A DNA stretch of 64,000 nucleotides from Hyaloscypha bicolor E (Eukaryota > Ascomycota > Leotiomycetes > Helotiales > Hyaloscyphaceae), in assembly GCF_002865645.1 (NCBI RefSeq), contig NW_020194512.1:549439-613438 (forward strand), written 5' to 3'. Position 1 is the stretch's first letter, and each line of letters starts with the position of its first letter. A model generated the notes under the pieces. That model had not been told where the DNA came from and did not search any database. It saw only the letters and a program-made list of their open reading frames with translations. A program made the translations under genes and the position numbers. Below are positions 10,339-22,227 of the stretch, piece after piece.

Positions 10339-12964
10339 TAGGGATGGCACTTTACATTACAGCGTGAATTGGATATATAATTTACGTAATTACAGCCCCT
10401 ATAAGCTTTATACGTTATATTACAGTTATGTGATATACTAGCCCGATATAGAACACGCTATATCTAATTTGGAAGCGGTATGCCCCGGCAGTAAGTTTGA
10501 ATCTTTGCAGCTAAGAAACTCTCTATTATTAATACTCTTACTACCAGGGAATCAATCGCCATTCAACGAGCCAATATGCCTCCCAATAATTATCAAAACA
10601 GCCGAAAGAAGACAGAGATCCATGGAGCCTTTAATAAAATTCTAGCTAGTCAAAATGGAATAGCCACTAATTATGCCTACTATCGATTTTGCAAAAATAA
10701 GAAGAAGCCATTTAAGTATATGTAGAATACTACTGTAATGGGCGAGTACCTTAAGAACTACGATTCATACCAGGCTTTTTTGATCGAAACGGAATAAGCA
10801 AATAGAATTAGAGAATCTGGGCCATTAATACTAAGGGGGCTAGTTTAAATAAAGCTCGCATTTTCCTCTTAATTAGGCGGGGGTAAATAGAATATACTAA
10901 ATAAACTCTTTGGAATAGCTATATTTACGTCTTATATAGCCTTTTTAATATTCGATATATCTGAATAGAGAGCTTTTTTTACTATAATAGGCTTTAAAAT
11001 ACCTAATTAATATATAATTGCGAATATAATTCTCGATTAATACTATATTAAAGTCAAAGATAATATCTTAAATATCTTTAATTCCTTCCTATTTCTTAGT
11101 ATGGTTTGTAACGAATCTACGAATATTAAAGGGTATTAAATTGAGAATGTTTCCGTTATTTACAAAGGTATATTATATAATTAGAGTAACGAGAGCTTAG
11201 AGAATAAGAGCACTTCGGCCGAAAATACTATCTTGGATTATAAGGAGAAAGTACTTGAATTTATATATAGAAATCTTAATTAATTATCTGCTTTTTGTTT
11301 AGATATATATCCTATAATATAAAAGGCTTGGAAGCAATTTACTAAACTTTTAGAGCTAGCTTATATATTTAATATTAGATATAATTCTTATAGCTAATAG
11401 CTTATTATTAGAGATATAATTAATTCTAGAGTAATTAAGGAAGTCAAGATTATATTAGAAATTTATGACTTCTGGCTTGATTTTTAATTAATTATTATTT
11501 AGTTTAGTAAGAAGAAGACCTTATAACTTGGTATCTTATATTAAAAGTAGCTTAATAGTATTAGTAAAGAGATTGCTTTATTTCTAGTAGTAAAGATATA
11601 ATAGGATACTTAAGTAAGCTTCCTAATTCAAGTAATTTTTACCTCTAATATTACTTTCTAGTACTATTCTATTAAATCTATCTTAAAAAATGAACCTTAC
11701 CTAAAAGTATATATAAAAGACTCTCGAATTAATATACCTTCGAAATTCCTATAGCTTGTTATAAGTAAGGACTTCTGGTATAAATTGCGAGAGATGAAAA
11801 GGCTACTAGAGCCTATATATAATTAGTAAAAGGTATTAGAATTAACTTATATAAACCTCTATTATATATACTAATAATAGATTAATTTATATATATATCT
11901 TCTATAATTTAGTAATCCTATAAAGTTCGCTTTTATAGAGGATATAAGGGTATATTTGGAGCGAATTGGGAAGTATAGCTTTGAGTTTAGACTTAAAAGG
12001 CAGGTTCAGGACATTTATCTTTTGGTATATATCCTTAATCCAAGTAACTAGTACTAATAGAGCTAATTTAGCGAAACTAACCAAGAGCGGGTTATAAATT
12101 ATATATCCTCTTATAGTAGAATAGAGGTCTTAATCGCTTTCTTTGAATATATATCCCAAGAACTGGGTTTCTATTTAATAAAGGCTTATTAGGCGTATTC
12201 AAATAACCCTAAACTCTTTTGGAATCTCGCTATAAGTTTATATTAATATTTTCGATTTTTACTAATATTAAATAGGTATCTAGAAGTATAGTTCTCGTAT
12301 AGCTAGATCTCCGAATTATTAATACTATTACGAATTCAGTAGCCTCTAAACGAGCGTTTTCAGTTATAAATATCCTTTATACGAAGTTACGAAATTGTCT
12401 TTCCCTCTCTAAGCTTAATAAGCTTATCTTTATCTATATTAACTCTCGATCTTTATATACTAATTATAATAATATAAATAATAAGGTACGGAAGGGGGCA
12501 AAGTAAATAGAGAGTATTAAGGCAGACGATCCACTCAATCCTGAGGCTATTGAGATACAGAGGCTTGATTTAGAAGACGATTTTGCAATGCTTCGAATAA
12601 TATTTCCAGAGGACTTTGAAATGGACGAGTTTATATCGACTAAATCAATTATAGGGAAGCGGAGGCGGGTTGATATAATTGAGGTTATTCCAGAGGTTCA
12701 GGGTATAATTCAGGGTATGCTTCAGGGCTTTCAGGGGGGTATTAGTGATTTTCAGGGCCTTTAGGACCTCCCTGATCAGTACGATGACCTGGAGTTTCAG
12801 GCTTTTGGGAATGATTATTGGGACCACGTGTCCTAAATTATACTCTCCTTATATATGAATTATACCCTCTTTTATGCTATATTACACGAGCTCGAGTACG
12901 TTACGTACTGTAAAGTGGGAGTACTTTACGTAAAGTGCGTAAAGTGTAAAGTGAGCCATCCCTA
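10339..12964 (+). mobile_element. Degraded hAT-type DNA transposon
   Basis: The ends are inverted: the left begins TAGGGATGGCACTTTAC and the right, read in reverse, begins TAGGGATGGCTCACTTTAC. Both are flanked by a perfect 8-bp direct repeat GTCGCGGG (10331-10338 and 12965-12972). This is the size of hAT target duplications, and the TIR start resembles hAT ends. The interior is extremely TA-rich and full of stops, as after RIP. A frame on the plus strand still shows pieces such as DIYLLVYILNPSN near 12015-12050, which fits a hAT transposase segment, and an acidic C-terminal tail at 12480-12835. The element is non-autonomous now. Strand is inferred from these fragments. Confidence 0.85.
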
Positions 12965-12972
12965 GTCGCGGG

Positions 12973-13919
12973 AGGGTCGAGTGAAGCGAGAGCGAGGCCG
13001 TGGAGATGGGATGAAAAAAAGAAAAGAAAGAAAATAGGGGGCGGAGATGGGACAGGTAAGTTCCGATGGCCGATTGGCGCTAAGATCTGATTGATAAGAT
13101 AAGTGGGGAGATATGCCTCGGCCGGTACTTGTCTTTGAGGCAGGGGGTTTTTCCCCATATTGGCTCATACACCCTCTCTCGACGACATCTCTCATTCTCG
13201 ATTCCTTACGACCTCTCCGGAAACGATGCGCATCCATGGAGATGCAAAACTATCGCGGAAGGAGTTCACGATGACAATCAGCCTGACGAGCTGTCAGCCA
13301 CGCTCCGAGCGCCGAAGTCTCAGCGCAATTTGAGCTGAAAAGTGAGCTGATGCGGCCGTTCTCCAGAGCTCCGGGCGTCAAATGTCCCTTGGACGCACTC
13401 AGAAAACATCGGATTATCGGGCGCCGATTGATGATCTTTCCCTCGCGGTTGGTGAAGGATTCGACGGGCCTGGAGTTGTATCTTGCAGGCTCGGATCGCA
13501 AGATCAAGATGTGGCATATCAGCTCCTGAGATTAGATCAGCTCGTAAGATCCCAGCGGATTGTGCGCACCACATTATCTTACCTTCGTGGTCTGTTCGAG
13601 TCCCCGCCGGTATTTCCCTCGCTCGGTGTCTTAAACCACCCAATAATACGGCATCCTACCGTGTGATCAGTGCCACTGACCGGAGTTCCGGGTTCAACAG
13701 GATGCAGATCAGAATTCGGGTGTCTGGACTCCAACGGGATTCTCCTACGAGGAGAAACTAAGTATGAGCTGATTTTGTGGATCTTCCTTTCGAGATGCAA
13801 GTTCATCGCGGCTCGGTTTGCGGATTACAATGGGGAGATCCCGACGTCTGTCCTGGTGGTCGGTGAACGAGTTGTGCCGTCAACTGACCAAACTCCAACG
13901 AATTTGCGGTACTCTCCGC
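12973..13919. other. Repeat-like DNA right of the hAT element
   Basis: This continues the DNA that the hAT element split. Overlapping open frames occur in all frames, with an internal self-similar pattern (compare about 13390-13470 with 13540-13610), suggesting an old tandem duplication. No domain was recognised and no gene is called. Confidence 0.4.
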
Positions 13920-13921
13920 CA

Positions 13922-14008
13922 CCCCTGAATAAAACGTAGCGGGACAAGGCTGGCACGGCCGTTCTGACGTATACGACACCCTGCCCGCGCGACGTTTTAT
14001 TTAGGGGG
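13922..14008. repeat. Small foldback (hairpin) element
   Basis: CCCCTGAATAAAACGT at 13922-13937 is mirrored by ACGTTTTATTTAGGGG at 13992-14007, with one mismatch and CG-rich extensions. This gives a hairpin with a loop of about 55 nt. It may be a MITE or the terminal part of a larger element. Confidence 0.55.
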
Positions 14009-14569
14009 GGGCAGGGGGTGACATTAATTACAAGTGTAAAACAAACACCACTGGCCCGAGCAAAGATGTGTCACTGCATGTTCCCTCTTCAAATTCAAGG
14101 AGTCATTCGTCATCGCAAGGTCGAACTTTACAAGGCTGAGTACTAGACAACCCCTTCAGCATCGCGAAAGTGAGTGCAAGCAGTCTTGGCGCTATCAGCT
14201 CATCAGATTTAACAAAGGTTCTCAATCCCCTTAATTTTATTCTGCCAAATTCGGCCATTGACAGCCCAAGCGAGGACTTCGTGGTCTTTTTTCGGCTGAG
14301 GCTGCCTTTTGGGCTTTGTCGTTGCACCAATCCGGGGCCTTCCGAGGGAAGCCATAATTGATGTCAGTGGCCAAGTTTCCTTTGTATCACGAATAGCGTT
14401 TCCTCCCAAAAATCAATTTGGTGGCGCGAGCCTTGCAATCAGCATCGTTCTTACTGATGATCAGTATTAGTATTTCCAGGGACCCGGTTTTGAGGATCAG
14501 AGATGCGCTGAATGGGATCGTCGTTGTCTCTCGTTTAGCTTCACGACGGTTAGGTGTGCGCTTCTCAGA
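14009..14569. other. Upstream region of the multicopper oxidase gene
   Basis: No gene supported; the promoter of the oxidase must lie here. No distinct regulatory site was identified. Confidence 0.4.
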
Positions 14570-16644
14570 ATGCTTTCACGCATCACTTTACTTGCTCTGC
14601 AAGTACTTGCAATATCTGCGAAGACCATTACTTATAATTGGGATGTGGACTGGGTGTCGGCGTCACCGGATGGGTTTTTACGGCCTGCTGTGGGAATCAA
14701 TGGACAATGGCCCTGTCCTTCGATTATGGCGGATGTGGGGGATCGGGTGGTAGTGAAGGTCCACAACTGCCTCGTCAACGAAACGACAGCAATTCATTTC
14801 CATGGGATCTTCCAACAAGGCTCCAATCAGATGGATGGCCCGGCTATGGTTACACAATGTCCAATACCTCCGGGAGAATGTAAGCCGATCTTCGACACCG
14901 AGATGGATCAACTACTGACCAATTTCTAGCTTTCACTTATGACTTCATGGTGTGTATTCCGAACAAATGCTCCTTCCATTTACTTACAAGTCAATTAGAT
15001 CAAGCAAACTGGAACTTACTGGTGGCATGCTCATGTTGGTGGTCAATATCTCGGTAAGCATTCCCATCCTCACTCGAATAGAAGCATCCTGACGTGGGGA
15101 AATCAGATGGACTCCGCGGCCCGCTCATTATCCATGATCCTGAAGCGCCTTTTGTCAAGGAGATTGATGAGGAAATCGTCCTCACGGTCTCTGACTGGTA
15201 TCATGAACAAGCTCCGTATTTGATCCAATATTTCCAATCCGGACTCAACGAAGACCTGCACGGTGGCTCAGAGCCTGTTCCAAATGCCACATTAATCAAT
15301 GAAGCGCAAAACGTGCATTTCCCAATTAAGCCAAACAAGTCCTATCTTTTCCGCGTCATCAATATGGGAGGATTCGCAGCCCAGTATTTACAGTTTGGTG
15401 AGCATGACATGGACGTTGTCGAAGTTGACGGAGTGTATACCAAACGGCATCGTGTCAGCCAGTTGTTTGTAGCGGCGGCTCAGCGTTACAGCGTCATCGT
15501 GAAATCGAAGCGAAACGCCACGCAGAACTTTGCTATCACCGCCTCCATGAACGAGGACATGTTTGATGAAGGAGTTATTCCTGTTAACTTGAACCCACTC
15601 GTGAGGATATAATGGTAGCCGTGCTCTGTGCCTTGCTGATATGGTACAGGTTACCGGGTGGCTCGTGTATGACGAGACGAAGCCGCTCCCCCCGTCGCCT
15701 CCGGCGATCAATTATGATGGCAAGAGCCAAAATGATATCAAGTTTATTCCTCTCGATATGCAAAAGCCTCTTGGCCCCGTAACTAAGCAGTAAGTTCAGC
15801 TCCCTTAAAATGCTCTCGCGCCCTCACACCCCGCACCAGGATCCCTCTCAATGTGAATTTCAGCCAGAACGTGCAGAACCAAAACCGTGGCTCCTTCAAC
15901 AACATCTCCTTCATCGCGCCCAAGGTAGCTTCCCTCCATTCTCCCTCCTCGCCCTTCTAACAGGTCAAGGTTCCAACCCTCTACACCGCGCTCTCCGCCC
16001 CAGCCGAGCTAGTCAATAACCCCCTCATTTACGGCAACAACACGAACCCCATCGTCCTAAAAATGGGTGAAGTCGTAGACCTGCTAATTACCAACTACGA
16101 CGGCGGCGCGCACCCCTTCCATCTCCATGGACACTCCTTCCAAGTAATCGCTCGCTCAGGTGCCGGTCCGGACAACGGACCTCCTCTCACGATCCCAAAG
16201 AACTACTCCAAAAACGCCCCCGACGCACCCTTGCGCCGCGACACTATATTGATCTACGGCAACGGCTACGCAGTGATCCGCTTCAAAGTCGACAACCCTG
16301 GAATCACGCTTTTCCACTGCCACATCGAATGGCACGTCGAAGCGGGGCTGACCATGGTATTTATCGAAGCGCCCACAGAACTCCAAAAACTGGGCCTGGT
16401 GATCCCAGATAGCCATAAGGATGTGTGTAACAAGCAGGGGATCCACATGAAGGGGAATGCGATGGGGAGGAGTGGGGGTAGCTGGTTGGATTTGACTGGG
16501 ACACCGACCCTGCCCGATATCGATGATTGGGGCGCGTTAATTGAGTCTGCGCAGCCGACAACGGTGCCAGGCGCGAATCCAGACCCTGTGAACCCGAAGG
16601 TGAGGAGGAGTAGGGTTGCGAGGTTTACAGATAGTTGGGTGTAA
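14570..16644 (+). CDS. Secreted multicopper oxidase (laccase/Fet3-like ferroxidase family)
   Basis: Exons 14570-14879, 14930-14949, 14999-15053, 15107-15600, 15650-15789, 15840-15924 and 15970-16644 give 592 residues. A signal peptide spans about residues 1-18. The copper motifs are present: HFHG (76-79), WWHAH (118-122), HPFHLHGH (416-423) and HCHIEWH (484-490, with the type-1 Cys). Three cupredoxin domains follow in the usual order. It couples one-electron oxidation of phenols or Fe(II) to reduction of O2 to water outside the cell. Similarity in the WDVDWVSASPDG start and the SEP motif favours the Fet3-like branch. However, no C-terminal membrane helix follows, and the YGD position of ferroxidases reads YGN, so a free secreted oxidase is possible. 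The seventh acceptor is ambiguous (AG at 15963 or 15969); I prefer the latter because the intron is then 45 nt rather than 39 and the PKVPTLYT motif forms. Confidence 0.88.
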
Positions 16645-17145
16645 TTTGGGTGGAGGGGAGGGGGAGAGCGGAGGTTTCATCTATTGCGTATTTGTGATTT
16701 GTGATTTGTGGGGAAGGGGTGGGAGGGGTGATGTGCATGCACGACTTAACCAAGCCGTATGTTTTTCTTGTCTTACCCTGTGGTAATCTAATTTGTAATT
16801 GAAGATTTGCCCTTGTGCAATAGCCTACCTAAGTCCGAGCTTGATACTCAAGAGACTTTTCACAAAGACCAACGCCTCTCTGGCTACACAGGAAAGGGGA
16901 AGTTATGAACGCGATAGTCTGTACAGTGTGGCACGATTTGAAATATCTCATTCGTCTTTTAAAGTGTGTCTATCTATCCTCGCAAGAATGGATTCTTCGC
17001 CCATTGAATTTTTTCTTAAAATAAATCCTCAACCCGGTGCCGTGCTTATATATACCAAAATTCCATCCCATAGAATGCAATATACAGGCTTCAGTTACCA
17101 GATTATCTAATAATTCATCTTGCATTCATAAAAAGCGAAGAATCA
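16645..17145. other. Convergent intergenic region, 3' ends of oxidase and peptide genes
   Basis: Holds the 3' flanks of two convergent genes. No further coding signal seen. Confidence 0.4.
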
Positions 17146-17244
17146 CTAAGGGAAACAGAGAGGCCCACGGCACGAGTTTCCGATGAAGGCGCCTTTGGGG
17201 TCTGATGCAGGCTCTGCCGTTGGCTCAGGGTCACGAGTAGCAAG

Positions 17245-17700
17245 CTATTCCTCCCGCTTGCGGTCTTGCTTCAATGTGCAACCTGTGGCTGTGGACCCGA
17301 AGCATGGTTCTCCGATGACGACGCCTTGGGGTTTTGCGGTTGGCCCTGGTTCTCGGGCAACAAGTTCAGCATTCGGCTCGGCGACGGGTTCGGGGTCACG
17401 GGTGACGAGGTCCTCCTCGCGTTTGTGGCCATGCTTCAGTGTGCACCCAGTAGCAGCGGATCCGAAGCATGGGTTTCCGATGACGCCGCTTTGGGGTTCT
17501 GCGACGGGTTCAGGATCACGGGCAAGGAGTTCTTCGGTTTCTCTCTTCTGCCCGTGCACAAGAGTGCAACCAGGAGCAGAGGATCCGAAGCATGGCGTAC
17601 CGTTGGTGATGCTTCCATGGGCTGAGAGAGGTGCTCCTAGGATGGAAGGGAGGATGGAGAGGATGATTGCGGTGATGGTGAGCCCGGATGAGAACTGCAT
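17245..17700 (-). CDS. Secreted repeat-peptide precursor with Kex2-type sites
   Basis: A 151-residue frame starts at ATG 17698-17700. A hydrophobic signal peptide covers about residues 1-22 (cleavage near LGAP). Three near-identical units follow, each with an IGxPCFGSxATGCTL-type core with two cysteines, then a dibasic KR (HGQKR, HGHKR, DRKR), an acidic spacer and an Arg followed by X-Pro/X-Ala dipeptides (DP-EP-VA-EP). This layout is that of fungal pheromone and KEX2-processed peptide precursors: Kex2 would cut after KR and a Ste13-type dipeptidase could trim the X-P/X-A pairs. The third unit is interrupted by TAG at 17245-17247. Beyond it the same frame continues with a fourth, divergent unit (RDPEPTAEP, then GNSCRGPLC) to a stop at 17146-17148. 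No known family was recognised; pheromone or ribosomal-peptide product is inference. It is convergent with the oxidase gene. Confidence 0.7.
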   Translation of the reverse strand: MQFSSGLTITAIILSILPSILGAPLSAHGSITNGTPCFGSSAPGCTLVHGQKRETEELLARDPEPVAEPQSGVIGNPCFGSAATGCTLKHGHKREEDLVTRDPEPVAEPNAELVAREPGPTAKPQGVVIGEPCFGSTATGCTLKQDRKREE

Positions 17701-18800
17701 GGTGATGATAATATCTGGTGATATGATTGACTTGAAAGAAAGGGATGATGTCGAAGGTAATTCAAAGGTGTGGAGGGGGATGTGATGAGAAACGGTGTGT
17801 GAGTATAGTAATGACTAGATGAGATGTGGAGTTGATACCGATGATGAGAGACACAAGAGCTTGTTGACGCTACTTAAGTATCTGGAAGGTGTCTAGGAAG
17901 ACCAAAATACACCTAGGGAACTCTCATTGACGTTATTTCGGGGTAGCAGAAGTCCGAAAATAATGCCGACAACCTCTAGTACCATAGTATCCAGAGTTGA
18001 TCAGCGCTAAGAATATACCTCCAGGGACGTGGATAGCACTTCGGTCCACCGGGTAATAGCTAGATGATTACATAAAATCACAGTGCGGAGGAAGGACTTT
18101 GGCAAGCCATTATAGGTATACCTGCTCTTTTACACCCTATTGGCTAACCATATTTCCGCATACTGACGCGTATTAGATAAGAGGCTCAGACACAGCGTCT
18201 AGGAGCGGGAATTCGGGGAGTAGTTAGAAGAAGTTGAGGATTTGCACGCAGATTTATTCCTGATGGAGACCAAAACTCGCTGCACGTTTCATCTAGTTGA
18301 AACAAGCATTAATATAAGCATCAAAATAAGCACCCCGATTTGCGAGATGGAATTCATTTGCGCAAGATCCATATGTGGTGGGGCGCGGGTGGTCTTTAGC
18401 CGCGTATATTTTTGGATTGGGTCGTCAGTTCCCGAATTAGATGCTTGGCGAGGATTCGACCCTTGTCATGTATGTGAAGCTCCCACTCCGCAAACGTCCT
18501 CAACTCCGTCATATACGCTTGACTATGGATTCCCACCCTCTAACTCCCACTCGTCTCGTATAACCTCGATGTCAGCTCCCAGATCGTGGATATCGCTTGT
18601 TATGTTTATCCTATTTCAACAACACGAACCGCGACAGCCCACATTTAGTCGTCTGTGACGAAAGTCCTTGAAGTAATAGACATCCCTGTGATAGTCAGAC
18701 GACGCGACGCGAAAGCGGAATTGATCAATATTATTAAATCGACCGGAACAAACCGAAGCCCCGCTGAAATTAATGGTCCGAGCCTCAAGTTTCCGCGGTA
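17701..18800. other. Promoter of the repeat-peptide gene and gene-free DNA
   Basis: The first 200 bp upstream of 17700 would be the peptide gene promoter. The rest shows no supported gene. Confidence 0.4.
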
Positions 18801-19099
18801 TTTCATTTCATGCTGATTAAGATACAAGCACAATGCATCGTCCCATAGAATCTCGTCTTCATTGACGAGCCGCAGCTGCCTGAGCGGCCCACCAAAGTCT
18901 CTCGGACGTGAATGTTTTGTTTGCCGAAGCATATCGATTTTTTTTTACTGGGAGAGCCCCAGCAATACGAAATAGCTTCATAGCGAGAGGGTTTGGACGA
19001 GTCAACGTGGGCGAGGTTGCATCTGATGCAATCATCCCAGGAATTTGTGGAGAGAGTGAGGAGTCGGATGGCTGTGTTGGATTGCAGCGAACGTAAGCT
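18800..19099 (-). pseudogene. Truncated HET-domain (heterokaryon incompatibility) gene relic
   Basis: On the minus strand the frame gives IRLLTLSTNSWDD, CNLAHV, then the hallmark YEAISYCWG and, after a frame break near 18890, LRQLRLVNEDEILWDDALC. These correspond in order to the first third of a HET domain (the family triggers cell death on fusion of incompatible strains). The expected CINQ motif reads CLYLNQ, and the remainder of the domain is missing, so it is a broken fragment. Confidence 0.75.
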
Positions 19100-20520
19100 G
19101 TAAAGATCGTCCCACAACCTTATTGACCGATGAAGATCCGGAGGACAAAGAGGCAGAAGTGAACCATGTACCAGGTTAACGAATTACTGGGTAAAACACA
19201 CGTCGCGTAAGAACACAAGAGATTCCTAGAACTACGATTAATTCCTGAAGAGAAGCGTGAAGCTCGTAGAAGCTTGGGAGCAAGGCTAAATACTCCTTAG
19301 CGCAATAATTAAGCGAAATGTGTGCCTGAGGCTGAACGAACTTTCCCCCTCACACCGAGACATACGGAGGCGGAGAGGATATTGGCGGGGCTCGTAAGGA
19401 AGAGGCAACATTGTGACATGAACAAGCTCGAAGTTCCATTTGTTTAATTATCAGTTCGGCTGTTTTTTGAATAGTAGACGGAATCTTATTTTACAGTTTG
19501 AAGTTTCACAAGAAATTAGTACGCCTCTGTTCAATTGTTTCAAGCTTTCCGTTGGCCGGATCGAATTTCGTTGCTGTTTGTGCAATGATTATTAGACCTG
19601 TAATTCATGCTAAATGGGCCATAAAAGGCGGGCCATGGGTGCTTCTCACCCAATTTCTAGCGCAGCTCAATGGGACTTTGCATACTAGAGAGGTTGGAAA
19701 ACAGTTGATCCCACTATTCAGCATTGTCACTACTTCACAAGTTGTCTGTAAAGAAATCGACAGTCTTAGTGTCTGCGATAATCAATTCTAGTTTATTAAT
19801 TTAATGAACCAAGACGTCGTACTTGGAACTAATAGGTAGAGCGAATTCATTCCTTTCAAAGATATATTGTTTCTTCAAAGAGCGCGTATAATATCCTCCC
19901 GAAAATGTCCCTCTGATAGCACTTGGCCTCTTTCATAACTCACGCCATTACAACATCAATCCAGTGCGGAGTAAGTTGTTTTCTTGACATCAGGGTCTCT
20001 GCACGAGTCCTAAGGTTGTCTTTGGACCTTTGCGTAAATCGGGTTTTGAGCTAACGTCGATCTTCGGGCCAGAAGTATACACTTTTCCTCCGTCCTGACT
20101 TTCTTGAAGGACGACGGTAGTACTCTTCTATCCAAATTTTGGCGTAAGCCCCTTCAATGAATAGAATCATTGCTCGGCTTGCATCCATCACTAGATCCCG
20201 AACATCCTTCCTGCATCAAAGACCTTAAGCTCGGGACAATTTGAATACTCATCCACCTTTCCCTGTTAGGACTCATTTGAATAGGATGCACGAAAGGCCA
20301 TCAACGCCTGAGAAATTGAGGCAAGAGGTTTTATTCCGTGACGTTGGCTTCGCATCCATCCTTAGCGTTCTGGATTGTACAGAATAACCCCTCTCATCCT
20401 TTTCTGGAGTCACAACACATTTACCACCGCTCCCTTCTGTTCTCGGGCCCATACAACAAAAGGAATGATATATAGCCATTTAAGTGAGCAAGGATAAGCT
20501 CTGCCTATCACACCCAAAGT
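19100..20520. other. Gene-free interval
   Basis: Short open frames only, most without ATG. No motif recognised on either strand. Confidence 0.4.
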
Positions 20521-21031
20521 CTAGCAAGAGCTGTTGTTAGGGTCGATGACGTAGTGGTAGCCGTTGTGGTCTTGCTCACTTCCGTGCTGGCAGGCGTTAT
20601 AGTCAATAGTGAAACCTGCATTGCAGCTGAAAGTAGGGAACGGAAGTTAGCACTGCTCCAAAGCTCAGAAGATAGATGACCACTTAGTCTTGCTCGCTCA
20701 AGCTCCCACGCCCACTGCCTCCAAAGCGTTGGACAGACAAAGTGACGCGGTCCCCGGGATTGCCGTTGATACAAGTGCGCTTGACTCCACCATCGTCGTA
20801 ATCTCCCTGGAAAATGAAGGCGCAGGGTCCGCCGATGAATGAACCATCCTGGAACCCCACTTCAGCGAAGGTAGGACCATTGTTGTAGCATCCATTGAGG
20901 GCAATGCTGTCATCCTCGGTCTCCCAGCCAATGACGGCAGAATCAGCAGAATCACGCGGTGCGGCAATGGCGGTTCTCGTGGCCAAGGCGGCGAAGGCGA
21001 GCTTCAAAATCATCTTTGCGGGGATGGCCAT
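20521..21031 (-). CDS. Small secreted six-cysteine protein with a GC..AG intron
   Basis: Exon 1 is 20694-21031 and exon 2 is 20521-20626, giving 147 residues. The intron starts with GC (GCAAGA at 20693-20688) and ends TTTCAG. Splicing joins LSD to CNAGFTIDYNACQ and leads to a clean stop after SSC. A signal peptide covers about residues 1-24 (an alternative start at the second Met, 21013, gives an even more typical one). Six cysteines lie in the mature part (NGCYNN, GGPCAF, RTCING, DCNAG, NACQ, SSC), enough for three disulfides. The mature protein is acidic and Gly/Asp-rich. It is a candidate apoplastic effector or antimicrobial-like protein, but no family was identified. If the intron were retained, translation would end at 20684 after SLSEQD. 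Confidence 0.72.
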
Positions 21032-22227
21032 TGCGAAGAGTTGAAGGTTCGATTGGGGCTTTGGAAGTAAGGTGGACGAAAGTATGAGTTGGGTGAGAAC
21101 AAATTATATGTGAACTGAGCAGTGATTGGGTGGAGTCTTGAGAAGAAGCTTGAGGATGTTGTTGAGGATAGAAAGAAATTGGAGAGGAGGAAATTCAATC
21201 TTTTATAGGCAAAGGTCTACGCCGTATTCCATCAGACTAGATAGAAACGGTGAAGTCCGTGACCTCCGAGAAGACCCGGTTTCTCTTGGTTTCGAGGGAA
21301 TCTTCCAGTAGGCTATACAACTGATTGCCCGTTCAACCCAATAGAGAATTGCGATGAGGCACAGCGAGGCAGCCTAGCATGATTTGCCAATTGCAGCTGA
21401 GGGGATCCTAGCGGTGTGTCCACTTCGAATCGATACTACTTAAAATCCATGTCCTCAAAAGGCCTGCACCATACATTTGGAAAGATTCTTCAAGCTTTTC
21501 CTTGCTAATAATTTCTCTTCGCCACTTTTGCAAGGAACATGTTGACTCTAAAGTGCTTCAAATTGTGGACGGGCGTATGATGCTGGTTGATGTAGATGTC
21601 CTTGGTATGCACTTCGTGCGGCGTGTCTTCAGTCTACTATATCCAGAGCTTCCCTTTTTGAAACGATGATCTGTGTAAAGCAGTAGGGCCTTGTCGCGCG
21701 TGCGGAGCCGCCCCCACGCGGCAGAAGCTACAATTGCATAGTTGCAAGCTATCTCTGCCTGAACGAGCTGTCGCGCGCGCGACCGATCTGGGAAAAGAGA
21801 AATCTGTGCAATGACCTACCTATCTAAGAAAGCTCGAACAGCGGTTCTCCAATCCTATATATCATAGTATGGCCTTTCCGTAGGGATGGAATTAACGTCA
21901 ATTCTAAACCTATCTCAATTTGCTACCTGCTTTCCTGGATCTCCTCACCCCGTAGAAGCACTCAACGCTGATCGTTGACCTCCGTACTCAAGGTCAATTT
22001 CGTCAATTTAGTAACTTCCTAGAGGGTCGTTCTGCTTGCATATTCTGAACAATCCTTAAGGCACAGTTTTGGCTTTTCAACGGTAGACTCACATCCGTTC
22101 CACTAGGGCCAAGTGATTCTCTGCTGAAAATAAAGTATCAATCAAAACTAATTGACACCCAAAAGCTTGACATATACAAATACAAGCTTAGTACAATTCT
22201 AATTTGGAAGGTTGTCCAAAAGGCGCA
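21032..22227. other. Gene-free interval
   Basis: Upstream flank of the secreted protein gene. GC-rich patches near 21690-21790 (CGCGCG motifs) but no coding or RNA gene supported. Confidence 0.4.

Noticed and set aside
17183..17785. 200-codon plus-strand frame opposite the peptide precursor
   Set aside because: It is the complement of a repetitive coding sequence; no signal peptide or motif, while the minus strand has signal peptide and KR sites.
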